Positions 9,988 through 18,881 of a stretch of 64,000 nucleotides of DNA are shown here, piece by piece. The notes beneath the pieces were generated by a model. That model was not told the DNA's origin. It was given only the letters and a program-made list of their open reading frames with translations, and did not search any database. Source of the DNA: Streptomyces sp. NBC_01428 (GTDB lineage Bacteria; Actinomycetota; Actinomycetes; Streptomycetales; Streptomycetaceae); the NCBI RefSeq assembly GCF_036231965.1, contig NZ_CP109499.1, positions 7,006,001 to 7,070,000 on the forward strand. The letters run 5' to 3'. The position numbers and the translations under genes are program-made. How positions within the stretch are numbered: the first letter of the stretch is position 1; each line of letters opens with the position of its first letter.

Positions 9988-10791
9988 ATGACGGACGGGC
10001 ATGACGCGCGGGACGGGCAGAACCGGCTCGACGAGGCCGAGCGCGGAGCGGGCGACGCGCGCGGTGACCGGCACGGGCGCGACGACGAGCGGGAGGGGCC
10101 GGCCGCCGGGGCCGCCGACGTCACCGGCGAGGGGCCGGACGCGCGGGATGCCGTGATCGCGGCGGCGTGGGAAGAACTCGTCACGACGGCCCGCCGCACG
10201 GTGACCGACGGGCTCGTGGTCGGAACCTCGGGGAACGTGTCCGTCCGCGTCGGGGACACCGTCCTGGTCACCCCCACCGGCGTGCCCTACGACCGGCTGA
10301 AGCCCTCGGACGCCGTCGGCGTCGACCTCGACGGCCGCCAGGTGCTCGGCTCGCTGCGTCCGACCAGCGAGCTGCCGATGCACCTCACGGTCTACCGCGA
10401 GACCGACGCCCGGGCCGTCGTCCACACCCACGCCGCGCACGCCACGGCCGTGTCGACCCTCGTCCCCGAACTGCCCCTGATCCACTACATGGCCGGAGCC
10501 GTCGGCGGCCCCGTGCGCGTCGCCCCCTACGCGACGTACGGCACCCCGGAGCTGGCCGCGAACGTGCTCCGGGCGCTGGACGCCCGCGCCGCCTGCCTCC
10601 TGCAGAACCACGGCACGCTCGCCCACGGAGCCTCCCTGGACCAGGCGTACGACCGCACGGCCCAGCTGGAGTGGATGTGCCGCGTCTGGCTCCTGGCCTC
10701 CTCGGTCCCCGGCCTGGCCCCCACCCTGCTCTCGCCCGCCCAACTCGAGGAGGCGGGGGAGCGCCTGCGGGGCTACGGGCAGCGGGACTAG
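9988..10791 (+). CDS. Class II aldolase/adducin family protein (fuculose-phosphate aldolase-like)
   Basis: Zinc-dependent class II aldolase, 267 residues, resembling L-fuculose-1-phosphate aldolase. Visible motifs are SGNVSVR (81-87), the catalytic glutamate in SEL (Glu129), metal ligands HTH (His146/148) and a third His in QNHGT (His208). The first 55 residues are an unusual, highly charged Asp/Arg/Gly-rich extension, likely disordered. The ATG at 9988 is preceded by GGGAGGA at good spacing; an in-frame ATG 42 bp upstream lacks one. Substrate is unknown. It is not in an obvious sugar operon. Confidence 0.85.
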   Translation: MTDGHDARDGQNRLDEAERGAGDARGDRHGRDDEREGPAAGAADVTGEGPDARDAVIAAAWEELVTTARRTVTDGLVVGTSGNVSVRVGDTVLVTPTGVPYDRLKPSDAVGVDLDGRQVLGSLRPTSELPMHLTVYRETDARAVVHTHAAHATAVSTLVPELPLIHYMAGAVGGPVRVAPYATYGTPELAANVLRALDARAACLLQNHGTLAHGASLDQAYDRTAQLEWMCRVWLLASSVPGLAPTLLSPAQLEEAGERLRGYGQRD

Positions 10792-10908
10792 GACCGCCTT
10801 GGCGGCAGCGCCGCACGCGGCGGACGAGGGCGGGCGCGAGCGGAGGGGGTTCTCACCGCCGGCCCCCTCCCACTGGCCGATGGCGGGCTCCCCCGGGAGA
10901 CTGGTCGG

Positions 10909-12048
10909 GTGCGCACCCTAAGAGCGACGGCCGCGGCCGTAACTGTCGCCACGGCCGTCGCCACAGCCGCCGGCGCGGCCTCCGTGGCCGCGGGCCGGTT
11001 CGCCAGCGACGCCGCGCTGAAGACGCGTCCCGGAAAACCCCTGCCCACCGAACCCCGGCTCACCGTGCACGCCACGACGGCCGGCGGGATCACCCTGACC
11101 CGCGCCCTGGCCTCGCGGCGCCCCGGCACCTACGGACTCGCGGGCGACGGCAACCACGCCGTCGTCGGCCCGGTCCAGGACGCCACCCCGCACACCGCCG
11201 ACACCGTCGTCCGCCGGCTCGACGGCGTCACCCACGGCTCCCTGGAACCCGGCGACAAGGTCTGGCTCGTCCCGAACCTGTACGTGGGGGACCCCCAGTC
11301 CGCCCTCGGCCTGGAACACGCCGACGTCGACGTACCCGGCGAACTCGGCGCACTGCCCGCCTGGTTCGTCCCGGCCGTGCGCGACACCTGGATCATCACC
11401 GTGCACGGCCTGGGCGCCACCCGGGAACACCCCATGAACGTGATGAGGTTCCTGAACGAGCGGCACTTCCCGGTGCTGGACCTCGCCTACCGCGGCGACC
11501 TCGGCGCCCCCCGCTCACCGGACGGCCTGAACCACCTCGGCGAGACCGAATGGCGCGACCTCGACGCGGCCATCCGCTACGCCGTGCGGTACGGCGCCCG
11601 GCGGATCATCCTCTACGGCTGGTCCACCGGCGCCACCATGGCGCTGCGCGCCGCCGCGCACTCCGCCCTCCGCGAGCGGATCTCCGGCCTGATCCTGGAC
11701 TCCCCGGTCCTCGACTGGGAGGCCACGCTGCGCGCCCTGGCCGGCGCCCGGCACACCCCGAACTTCCTGCTTCCGCTGGCCGTGCGCGCCGCCCAGGGCC
11801 GCACCGGCGTACGCGGCGACCGCATCGCGCACGCGGCGCACCCCGACCGGCTCACCGTGCCGACCCTGCTGGTGCACGGCCCGGACGACACCATCGCCCC
11901 CTGGGGCCCGTCCCGCCGCCTCGCGGCGAGCCGCCCGGACCTGGTCACCCTGTACACCGTCCCGGACGCCCCGCACGCCGCGATGTGGAACGCCGACCCG
12001 GCGGGCTACGAAGAGGCGCTCCGCCGCTTCCTCACCCCCCTGATGTGA
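10909..12048 (+). CDS. Membrane-anchored or secreted alpha/beta hydrolase
   Basis: A 379-residue serine hydrolase with an N-terminal hydrophobic segment (about residues 5-29) that could be a signal or membrane anchor. The alpha/beta hydrolase core has the oxyanion motif VHGLG (165-169), the nucleophile elbow GWSTG with Ser239, an acidic residue in HGPDD (about 326-327) and a terminal His356 in DAPHAAMW. The GTG at 10909 is the first start in the frame. The 150-residue region before the core has no recognisable domain. Substrate is unknown; an esterase or peptidase-like activity is typical of the fold. Confidence 0.85.
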   Translation: MRTLRATAAAVTVATAVATAAGAASVAAGRFASDAALKTRPGKPLPTEPRLTVHATTAGGITLTRALASRRPGTYGLAGDGNHAVVGPVQDATPHTADTVVRRLDGVTHGSLEPGDKVWLVPNLYVGDPQSALGLEHADVDVPGELGALPAWFVPAVRDTWIITVHGLGATREHPMNVMRFLNERHFPVLDLAYRGDLGAPRSPDGLNHLGETEWRDLDAAIRYAVRYGARRIILYGWSTGATMALRAAAHSALRERISGLILDSPVLDWEATLRALAGARHTPNFLLPLAVRAAQGRTGVRGDRIAHAAHPDRLTVPTLLVHGPDDTIAPWGPSRRLAASRPDLVTLYTVPDAPHAAMWNADPAGYEEALRRFLTPLM

Positions 12049-12271
12049 CCCCGGCGGCGATCCCGAGCAGCCCCCGACGTGCCGGGACCGGGCTTCCGGG
12101 GCCACCGCGACCGGGGGCGTCCGGGGTGCTTCCGGTTCCGCCCCGGACAACTCCCCGCGGCGCACTTTCCGGTGCGGCGAGCGCCCCGGCGAGGCCGCTC
12201 CCGGAGCGCCCCCGGCACCCTCGCGGGCATTCCGTTTGGGTTTTCGGACCGTCAACCGGAAGACTGCACCC

Positions 12272-13675
12272 GTGACGTCCCGTAACCCGCGCGACTCCAG
12301 GCTCCGACTCGTCAGCCCGCGGCCCCTCGCGGCCGCTCCCCGAGCGGTGACCCAGCGCCGCACATCGCGCCCCGCACCGCGACCGCCGGAGGGCACACCG
12401 CCGCCCGCGGAACTCGCCCGCATGGCACGCACCGGCCTGTCCGACGCGGCCCGCGTCGCCCGCTGGGCCGACGCCGCACTCCGTCCCGGGCGCGACGACG
12501 CGACTCCCGACGGCAAGGGCGCGCTCTCCGACGCGACCGCCGAACGGGCCGCCACCGAACTCGGGCTGACCCCGGTTCAGGTCCGCGCTGACTGGGACAC
12601 CGCCCGGCTGGCCGGCCTCATCGAGGTGCACGGCGACAGCGCCCGCCCCGGCTGGCGGCTGCGCGCGTGGAGCCGCGACGACAGCGCCGTCCTGCGCGGC
12701 TGGGTCGCCCTCTTCGACGCCTGGTCGCTGGCCCACCCCGAACCCTCGGACCGGGAACCGGCCACCGTCGCCGAGGTCGTCTCCGCGATGCCCCAGGTGC
12801 TCTCCTTCCTTCAGCTCTCCGCCGGGCCCGTCCCCGTGGAGCAGCTCCTCGACCTGCTCGAACAGCGCGTCACGGAACTGCGCACCGAGCGCTGCGAGGT
12901 CGCCTACGGCCCGCAGCCCGAGCCGGCCCCGGAACCCGTCGAGACCCCGGACGCGCCGCTCGCGCCCCTCCTCGACTGGGCCCTGCACGCCCTCGCCTCC
13001 GTCGGGGCGCTGACCTACGGCGACGCACAGGCCACCCTCACCCCGCTCGGCAGCTGGGCGGTGTGGGTCAAACTGGAGCAGATCTGCGTCGCCGCGCAGA
13101 GCCCCGCAGGGAACATCGAGCAGTCCGCCGAGGACATGCTCCGCGGCTGCGCCCAGCTCCGCCCCAACGCGGCCCGCGCCGAGTACCGCGCCTGGCTCGC
13201 CGCCCGCCCCGTCGGCAGCGCCGTCACCGAGCTCCTCGCCGCCGCCCGCGGCGAGGACGCTCTCACCCGCGGCCTGGCCTTCGAGGCGCTGCGCGTGGTC
13301 GGTGCCCCCGCCGAGCCCGACGTACGCGCCGTGGCCGACGAGTCGTGGCTGCGCCCCTACGCCCTGCTGTGGCTCGCGGAGCACGAAGGCCACGACCCCG
13401 AGGACGCGCACGAGCTGCTCACCCGTGCCGAGTCCACCTGGCTGTGGGTCGACACGGCCGCGGCCGTCGCCGACCACGGCGACGCCCCGCTCCTCGTCCG
13501 CCACCTGGAGTCCGCGGTGCAGCCGACCGTGCCCGCGCTCCTCGACGAGGTGCGCGCGGTCGGACATCCGCGCACGGTGCAGGTGCTCGTCGCCCTCGCC
13601 GCCGCCCACCCGGACCCGGCCCTCGCCAAGGCCGTACGCCGGGCGGCCTTCCAGGTGCACACCGGCGGAAGCTGA
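12272..13675 (+). CDS. Conserved hypothetical protein, possibly DNA-binding at the N-terminus
   Basis: Not recognised as a characterised family. The 467-residue protein begins with a basic Arg/Pro-rich stretch, then a region (about residues 60-140) with alternating helices ending in AGLIEVHG, which could be a winged-helix-like fold. It continues as a largely helical, Ala-rich protein, possibly of HEAT-like repeats. Codon use is typical for the host over the whole length. The GTG at 12272 is the best start; the frame opens 36 bp earlier with a second possible start. It stands alone, converging on the VOC gene. Confidence 0.75.
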   Translation: MTSRNPRDSRLRLVSPRPLAAAPRAVTQRRTSRPAPRPPEGTPPPAELARMARTGLSDAARVARWADAALRPGRDDATPDGKGALSDATAERAATELGLTPVQVRADWDTARLAGLIEVHGDSARPGWRLRAWSRDDSAVLRGWVALFDAWSLAHPEPSDREPATVAEVVSAMPQVLSFLQLSAGPVPVEQLLDLLEQRVTELRTERCEVAYGPQPEPAPEPVETPDAPLAPLLDWALHALASVGALTYGDAQATLTPLGSWAVWVKLEQICVAAQSPAGNIEQSAEDMLRGCAQLRPNAARAEYRAWLAARPVGSAVTELLAAARGEDALTRGLAFEALRVVGAPAEPDVRAVADESWLRPYALLWLAEHEGHDPEDAHELLTRAESTWLWVDTAAAVADHGDAPLLVRHLESAVQPTVPALLDEVRAVGHPRTVQVLVALAAAHPDPALAKAVRRAAFQVHTGGS

Positions 13676-13829
13676 CCCGGAAGCCGCCGAAAGCCGCCGG
13701 AACCCGTCAGGAGCCGTCGGAACGCAGGGCAGCGGCACGGGCCCGGCGGACAGCGCCCCGAGGCGTCGCCGCGGCGGCTCGCCCCGCGGCGACGGGAGCG
13801 CGAGCCGCGGCCCCGCGTAGGAGGCCCCA

Positions 13830-13849
13830 CCCCCGCCCGACGGCGGGGG
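13830..13849. terminator. Inverted repeat between convergent genes
   Basis: CCCCCGCC at 13830-13837 pairs with GGCGGGGG at 13842-13849 around a CGAC loop. It lies between a plus-strand and a minus-strand gene ending toward each other and can serve both directions. Confidence 0.55.
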
Positions 13850-13870
13850 AGCGACGCCGGAGCGCGGTTC

Positions 13871-14284
13871 CTACGCGCCTATCTCCGGGGCGTACGTACC
13901 GAAGCTCCAGATGTTGCCCTCGATGTCCCGGGCCATGTAGTCCCGCGAGCCGTAGTCCTGGTCGGTCGGGGCCATCAGGATCTCCGCGCCGTGGTCCACG
14001 GCGTGCTGATGGTGGGCGTCGACGTCGTCCACGACGATGTACACCCCGCACGGGCCCGCGCTCTTCATCGCCTCGTCGAAACGGCCGCCGCGGCCCTTGG
14101 AGCCGAGCATCACCGCGCCGTTCCCCTGCACCAGCTCGGCGTGCATCACCGAACCGTCCTCGCCCTCGTAGACCGACAGCTCGGTGAAGCCGAAGGCCTC
14201 GGTGAGCTGCCTGATCGCCGCCTTCGCGTCGGCGTACAGCAGCGAGGGATAGATGCTCGGGCGTCCGCCGTTCGTACCAGCCAT
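13871..14284 (-). CDS. VOC superfamily (glyoxalase/bleomycin-resistance-like) protein
   Basis: A 137-residue protein of the vicinal-oxygen-chelate fold. It has the paired beta-alpha-beta-beta-beta pattern (LLYADAKAAIRQLTEAFGF and GVYIVVDDVDAHHQHAVDHGA, each within the family register) and the C-terminal RDIEGNIWSFGTY typical of the YfdB/PhnB-like subgroup. The ATG at 14284 has GGAG eight bases upstream; a GTG nine bases earlier is less well placed. Enzymatic activity cannot be deduced. It is followed 140 bp downstream of no co-directional partner, so it is probably monocistronic. Confidence 0.85.
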   Translation of the reverse strand: MAGTNGGRPSIYPSLLYADAKAAIRQLTEAFGFTELSVYEGEDGSVMHAELVQGNGAVMLGSKGRGGRFDEAMKSAGPCGVYIVVDDVDAHHQHAVDHGAEILMAPTDQDYGSRDYMARDIEGNIWSFGTYAPEIGA

Positions 14285-14424
14285 GCCGATCACTCCGTCT
14301 CGTCACCACGCCGGAATCCGATCCGCTGCCCAGTCTGGCACCGGCCACTGACAACGCCCCGCCGACCGGAGACCGCCGCCCCGGAACCTCTCCGAGGACC
14401 GGACGGCCCCCGAGGAGAACCCGC

Positions 14425-15315
14425 TCAGTTGAACGTGTTGCACTGCGCCATGTCGCCACTGCTGAAGCCCTGGTAGAACCACTGCTGCCGCTGCTGGGCC
14501 GAGCCGTGCGTCCAGGTCTCCGGCGTCACCCGGCCCTGGTACCGCTGCTGGATCCGGTCGTCCCCGACCGCGGCCGCCGCGTCCAGACCGTCACGGATGT
14601 CGGCGTCCGTCAGCGAGGTCAGCAGCGGCTTGCCCGACGACGTGGACGGGGTGGTCGTCGCATGCCGCGCCCAGACGCCCGCGTAGCAGTCGGCCTGGAG
14701 CTCCACCTTCACCGCGTTGCTGTTCGCGCCGGTCACCCCGTCCTGGGACCTGGCCAGCGTGCCCATCAGGTCCTGCACGTGATGCCCGTACTCGTGCGCC
14801 ACCACGTAGGCCTGCGCGAACGGTCCGCCGCTGGAGCCGAACTTGGTACGCAGCTCGTCGAAGAAGCCCAGGTCCAGATAGACCTTGCGGTCCCCGGGAC
14901 AGTAGAACGGGCCCACGGCCGACGAGGCGGTCCCGCAGGCCGTGCCCACCCGGCCACTGAAGAAGACGGTGGGGGAGCGGGTGTAGGTGCCGCCCCGGCG
15001 CGTGAACTCCTTCGCCCAGTACGTCTGGATGCTGTTGACCACCGCGACGACGCGGCAGTCCTCCTGGGCGTTCGCGTCCCGCCCGGTCCGGCAGGTCTGC
15101 TGCAACTGCGCCAGCGACGAGGAGGCCGGCGCCGGCTGGTCGCTGCCGGAGGACAGACCGAGCTGGTCGGGACCGACCCCGAAGAACAGCCCGAGGAGCA
15201 GGGCGATCAGACCGGCGAGGCCACCGCCGACGGTCGCCCGGCCACCGGGGATGCGGCTGCCGCGCACATCCTGGACCTCGGACGTGTCCAGGTCCGCGTC
15301 GTCGTCGAACTGCAT
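14425..15315 (-). CDS. Neutral zinc metallopeptidase (YpfJ/KPN_02809 family)
   Basis: Membrane-tethered zinc peptidase, 296 residues. A soluble N-terminal tail (DDDADLDTSE), one membrane helix (about 29-47) and an extracytoplasmic catalytic domain can be seen. The zinc motif HEYGH is at 174-178, and a third ligand is probably the Glu in VELQADCYAG. Four cysteines (near 75, 87, 127 and 139) suggest disulfides outside the cell. The ATG at 15315 is favoured over a GTG six bases earlier because of spacing from GAGGG. The family has no well-defined physiological substrate. Confidence 0.88.
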   Translation of the reverse strand: MQFDDDADLDTSEVQDVRGSRIPGGRATVGGGLAGLIALLLGLFFGVGPDQLGLSSGSDQPAPASSSLAQLQQTCRTGRDANAQEDCRVVAVVNSIQTYWAKEFTRRGGTYTRSPTVFFSGRVGTACGTASSAVGPFYCPGDRKVYLDLGFFDELRTKFGSSGGPFAQAYVVAHEYGHHVQDLMGTLARSQDGVTGANSNAVKVELQADCYAGVWARHATTTPSTSSGKPLLTSLTDADIRDGLDAAAAVGDDRIQQRYQGRVTPETWTHGSAQQRQQWFYQGFSSGDMAQCNTFN

Positions 15316-15552
15316 GGACACACCACCCTCTGGCGTACGCCGGTCGGTCGCTCCGTGGCGCCATCCTCGTACGCGCCGGGCCCCGCGGCCCCGGCCCGAG
15401 GTCCGAACGGGCTACGCCCGCGCCCGGCGGCCCTCGCGGCGGGATTCCCGGCCGGACGCCCCGCGCCCTCGCGCCCGCTCCGAGGCCCGCGGCGGGGCGA
15501 GCGTCACAGTGCCGGAGGCCCGCAGACCGGAAAAGTGGTTGCACGGCCCCGT

Positions 15553-15633
15553 TAGACTTGGCCCATGGCCATTCTCCTCGCGCATTAGACGGCGGGAACG
15601 CCCTCAGCCGTCCACCGACCCCCAGCCCTGGAG
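15553..15633 (+). promoter_or_regulatory. Leaderless 7-codon leader ORF and hairpin upstream of the ABC-F gene
   Basis: A -10-like TAGACT at 15553-15558 lies six bases before an ATG at 15565, the spacing of a leaderless transcript. The ATG opens a seven-codon ORF (MAILLAH, stop TAG at 15586-15588). The stop codon runs into an inverted repeat, GACGGC (15588-15593) with GCCGTC (15607-15612) and an inner GGG/CCC pair. The ribosome binding site GGAG (15630-15633) of the ABC-F gene follows, and CTCC inside the leader ORF is complementary to it. The arrangement resembles ribosome-mediated attenuation known for antibiotic-responsive ABC-F genes. It is an inference from layout. Confidence 0.55.
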
Positions 15634-15640
15634 TCTGTCC

Positions 15641-17239
15641 GTGATCTCCGCCTCCGGTATCGAGCTGCGTGCCGGCGCCCGCATCCTCATCGAGTCCGCC
15701 ACCTTCCGCATCGCGAAGGGCGACCGCATCGGCCTCGTCGGCCGCAACGGCGCGGGCAAGACGACCCTCACCAAGGTCCTCGCCGGCCAGGGCCAGCCCG
15801 CCGCGGGCACCGTCACCCGCTCCGGCGAGGTCGGCTACCTGCCCCAGGACCCGCGCACCGGCGACCTCGACGTCCTCGCCCGCGACCGCGTCCTGTCCGC
15901 CCGCGGCCTGGACGTCCTGATTCGCAAGATGCGCGAGAACGAACAGCGCATCGCCAACGGCGCGGGCGCCACCCGCGACAAGGCCATGCGGCAGTACGAG
16001 CGCCAGGAGACGGAGTTCCTCACCAAGGGCGGCTACTCCGCCGAGGCCGAGGCGGCCACCATCGCCGCCGCGCTCAACCTGCCCGACCGGGTGCTCGGCC
16101 AGCCCCTGCACACGCTCTCCGGCGGTCAGCGCCGCCGTATCGAGCTGGCCCGCATCCTCTTCTCGGACGCCGACACCCTGCTGCTCGACGAGCCGACGAA
16201 CCACCTGGACGCGGACTCGATCGTCTGGCTGCGCGACTACCTGAAGACCTACCGCGGCGGCTTCATCGTGATCTCCCACGACGTGGACCTCGTCGAGACG
16301 GTCGTCAACAAGGTCTTCTACCTGGACGCCAACCGCGCCCAGATCGACGTCTACAACATGGGCTGGAAGCTCTACCAGCAGCAGCGCGAGGCCGACGAGA
16401 AGCGCCGCAAGCGCGAGCGGCAGAACGCCGAGAAGAAGGCCGCCGCGCTGAACTCGCAGGCGGACAAGATGCGCGCCAAGGCCACCAAGACGGTGGCCGC
16501 GCAGAACATGGCCAAGCGCGCCGACAAGCTGCTCGCCGGCCTGGAGGCGGTCCGCGTCTCCGACAAGGTCGCCAAGCTGCGCTTCCCGGAGCCCGCGCCC
16601 TGCGGCAAGACCCCGCTCATGGCGGAGGGCCTGTCGAAGTCCTACGGCTCCCTGGAGATCTTCACCGACGTCGACCTGGCCATCGACAAGGGCTCCCGCG
16701 TCGTCATCCTCGGCCTGAACGGCGCCGGCAAGACGACCCTGCTGCGCCTGCTCGGCGGCGCCGAGAAGGCCGACACCGGCGAGGTCATCGAGGGCCACGG
16801 CCTCAAGCTCGGCTACTACGCGCAGGAGCACGAGACCCTCGACCCCGAGCGCACGGTCCTGGAGAACATGCGGTCCGCCGCCCCCGACCTGGACCTGGTC
16901 GAGGTCCGCAAGACGCTCGGCTCGTTCCTGTTCTCCGGCGACGACGTCGACAAGCCGGCCGGGGTGCTCTCCGGTGGTGAGAAGACGCGGCTCGCGCTCG
17001 CGACCCTCGTCGTCTCCTCCGCGAACGTCCTGCTGCTCGACGAACCGACGAACAACCTCGACCCGGCCAGCCGCGAGGAGATCCTCGGCGCGCTGCGCAC
17101 CTACAAGGGCGCCGTCGTCCTCGTCACCCACGACGAGGGTGCCGTCGAGGCGCTCCAGCCGGAGCGGATCATCCTGCTGCCGGACGGCGTCGAGGACCTG
17201 TGGGGTTCCGACTACGCCGACCTGGTCGCCCTCGCCTGA
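15641..17239 (+). CDS. ABC-F family ATP-binding protein (ribosome-associated)
   Basis: Soluble twin-ATPase of the ABC-F family, 532 residues, without membrane segments. The first cassette has Walker A GRNGAGKT (34-41), a signature LSGGQRRRIE and LLLDEPTNHLD. A long charged linker follows (about residues 240-300, rich in Lys, Arg, Gln), the family's P-site tRNA interaction motif. The second cassette has GLNGAGKT (about 356-363), LSGGEKTRLA and LLLDEPTNNLD. The GTG at 15641 has GGAG eight bases upstream. Members act as translation factors or protect ribosomes from antibiotics; which applies here is not visible. A short leader ORF upstream hints at translation-linked control. Confidence 0.93.
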   Translation: MISASGIELRAGARILIESATFRIAKGDRIGLVGRNGAGKTTLTKVLAGQGQPAAGTVTRSGEVGYLPQDPRTGDLDVLARDRVLSARGLDVLIRKMRENEQRIANGAGATRDKAMRQYERQETEFLTKGGYSAEAEAATIAAALNLPDRVLGQPLHTLSGGQRRRIELARILFSDADTLLLDEPTNHLDADSIVWLRDYLKTYRGGFIVISHDVDLVETVVNKVFYLDANRAQIDVYNMGWKLYQQQREADEKRRKRERQNAEKKAAALNSQADKMRAKATKTVAAQNMAKRADKLLAGLEAVRVSDKVAKLRFPEPAPCGKTPLMAEGLSKSYGSLEIFTDVDLAIDKGSRVVILGLNGAGKTTLLRLLGGAEKADTGEVIEGHGLKLGYYAQEHETLDPERTVLENMRSAAPDLDLVEVRKTLGSFLFSGDDVDKPAGVLSGGEKTRLALATLVVSSANVLLLDEPTNNLDPASREEILGALRTYKGAVVLVTHDEGAVEALQPERIILLPDGVEDLWGSDYADLVALA

Positions 17240-17265
17240 GCCCCCGCGAGGGGTCCGCACACCGA

Positions 17266-17333
17266 GATCGAATGACTGATCCACTGCGTATGGATCATTC
17301 GGCCGATCCGTGATCCATCATCTGTGTGAGATC
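17266..17333. repeat. Cluster of six GATC sites upstream of gbn
   Basis: GATC occurs at 17266, 17278, 17293, 17305, 17312 and 17330, six times in 68 bp, in an A/T-richer spacer between the ABC-F and gbn genes. In a genome of about 72% G+C the tetramer is expected roughly once in 400 bp. The neighbouring gene encodes a Gbn-type protein, reported to bind GATC, so the cluster may be an autoregulatory or nucleoid-binding site. Confidence 0.6.
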
Positions 17334-17367
17334 TCCTCGTACCGAGGTGTGTCCTACACCGATTTTC

Positions 17368-17400
17368 CGGCCGAGCCCTGTGTTCTCCAGGGCTCGGCCG
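17368..17400. terminator. Terminator hairpin between ABC-F gene and gbn
   Basis: A perfect 13-bp stem (17368-17380 with 17388-17400) closes on a TGTTCTC loop. It lies 130 bp after the ABC-F stop codon. Together with the GATC cluster and the remaining 200 bp before gbn, it accounts for the 362-bp gene-free stretch 17240-17601. Confidence 0.75.
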
Positions 17401-17601
17401 TTCTGCGTCGCTGACCAGGGACTTCGTGGAAGAACCCGTTCGGCGGTACGGAACGCACCAGCCGGAACCACTGATTCCACTCGTGGGGACGGGCTCCTGT
17501 CGTCAAAACCTTGTCTTACGGACCTTGCCGAATGGGTGGCCATGACGCCCGGGAGGGGTGATCATGAGAGTCCAGAGCGCACTTCCCATGAGGAGGCACG
17601 G

Positions 17602-17823
17602 GTGGCCGAGACTCTGAAGAAGGGCAGCCGGGTAACCGGCGCCGCGCGCGACAAGCTCGCGGCAGACCTGAAGAAGAAGTACGACTCCGGTGCGAGCATC
17701 CGAGCGCTGGCCGAAGAGACCGGCCGTTCGTATGGCTTCGTGCACCGGATGCTCAGCGAGTCGGGCGTCACGCTCCGAGGGCGTGGCGGAGCGACGCGGG
17801 GCAAGAAGGCCGCTTCGGCCTGA
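17602..17823 (+). CDS. gbn: Gbn-type small nucleoid-associated HTH protein
   Basis: A 73-residue basic protein starting at a GTG with a perfect AGGAGG ribosome site five bases earlier. It consists of an N-terminal basic helix (TLKKGSRVTGAARDKLAADL), a single helix-turn-helix (about residues 29-55, SGASIRALAEETGRSYGFVHRM) and a basic tail ending GKKAASA. Length, sequence style and position match what I recall of the Streptomyces GATC-binding nucleoid-associated protein Gbn (SCO1839), which affects development and antibiotic production. Terminators lie on both sides, so it is monocistronic. The GATC cluster upstream could be its own target. Confidence 0.82.
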   Translation: MAETLKKGSRVTGAARDKLAADLKKKYDSGASIRALAEETGRSYGFVHRMLSESGVTLRGRGGATRGKKAASA

Positions 17824-17853
17824 GGCCGGGCGTCCCCATCGGCTTCGGTGGTG

Positions 17854-17887
17854 ACCACCCGGTCGGTCGGGTGACCGACCGGGTGGT
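17854..17887. terminator. Terminator hairpin after gbn
   Basis: A perfect 15-bp stem (17854-17868 with 17873-17887) with a GGGT loop starts 30 bp after the gbn stop codon. It should end the gbn transcript before the enoyl-CoA hydratase gene. Confidence 0.8.
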
Positions 17888-17966
17888 TACTGTGCAGTCA
17901 CTTAGGTGTGCCCTCGTGCTTCACGAGGTGCACACCTGAACCGACCGCACCCACCGGAGGCACCCC

Positions 17967-18770
17967 ATGGCTTCGCCCGACAAGGATCTCGAACCGGTAC
18001 TCGACAAGGACGGCGTACGGCTCACCGTCGACGACGCGATCGCCACGGTGACCCTGACCAACCCGGCCAAGCGCAACGCCCAGAGTCCTGCTCTGTGGCG
18101 GGCGTTGACGCAAGCCGGCCGGTCACTGCCGGGCTCCGTCCGGGTCGTCGTGCTGCGCGCCGAGGGCCAGTCCTTCTCCGCGGGGCTCGACCGGCAGGCG
18201 TTCACGCCCGAGGGCTTCGACGGCGAACCGTCGTTCATCGATCTCGCCCGCGGATCCGACGCCGAGCTCGACGCGACCATCGCCGAGTACCAGGAGGCGT
18301 TCACCTGGTGGCGGCGCAGCGACCTCGTGTCGATCGCCGCTGTGCAGGGGCATGCCATCGGTGCCGGGTTCCAGCTCGCCCTCGCCTGTGATCTGCGCGT
18401 CGTCGCCGACGACGTGCAGTTCGCCATGCGCGAGACCAGCCTCGGCCTCGTGCCCGACCTCACCGGCACGCACCCCCTGGTGAGCCTCGTCGGGTACGCC
18501 CGCGCCCTGGAGATCTGCGCGACCGGCCGCTTCGTCCTGGCCGAGGAGGCCGAGCGCACCGGACTCGCCAACCTCGCGGTGCCCGCGGCGCAGCTCGACG
18601 ACGCGGTCCGTGACCTCACCGCGGCGCTGCTGGCCGCCCCGCGCGACGCCGTGATCGAGACGAAGGCCCTGCTGCGCGGCGCCCAGGAGCGTTCCTACGA
18701 GGACCAGCGCACCGCCGAACGCGCCTCGCAGGCGCGTCGTCTCCGGGACCTCGCCGGCGTCGGCGACTGA
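17967..18770 (+). CDS. Enoyl-CoA hydratase/isomerase family protein
   Basis: Crotonase-fold protein of 267 residues, expected to hydrate or isomerise an enoyl-CoA thioester. The oxyanion-hole signatures are visible: FSAGLDRQAF near residues 69-78 and AVQGHAIGAGFQLALACD near 125-142. The usual second glutamate region reads ETSLGLVPDLTG; the acidic residue lies in a position that could still act in catalysis. The ATG at 17967 has GGAGG at good spacing. It is monocistronic after a terminator. The physiological substrate is unknown. Confidence 0.88.
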   Translation: MASPDKDLEPVLDKDGVRLTVDDAIATVTLTNPAKRNAQSPALWRALTQAGRSLPGSVRVVVLRAEGQSFSAGLDRQAFTPEGFDGEPSFIDLARGSDAELDATIAEYQEAFTWWRRSDLVSIAAVQGHAIGAGFQLALACDLRVVADDVQFAMRETSLGLVPDLTGTHPLVSLVGYARALEICATGRFVLAEEAERTGLANLAVPAAQLDDAVRDLTAALLAAPRDAVIETKALLRGAQERSYEDQRTAERASQARRLRDLAGVGD

Positions 18771-18881
18771 CCACGACGACCGGGGCGCGTCCGTACGGTC
18801 CTGTCCCGCGGACCGTCGTCGCGCCCCCGGCCGGCGAAGTGAAGTGAACGCCCGGCGCCCCGGCGACCCGCTCGTACCGGG

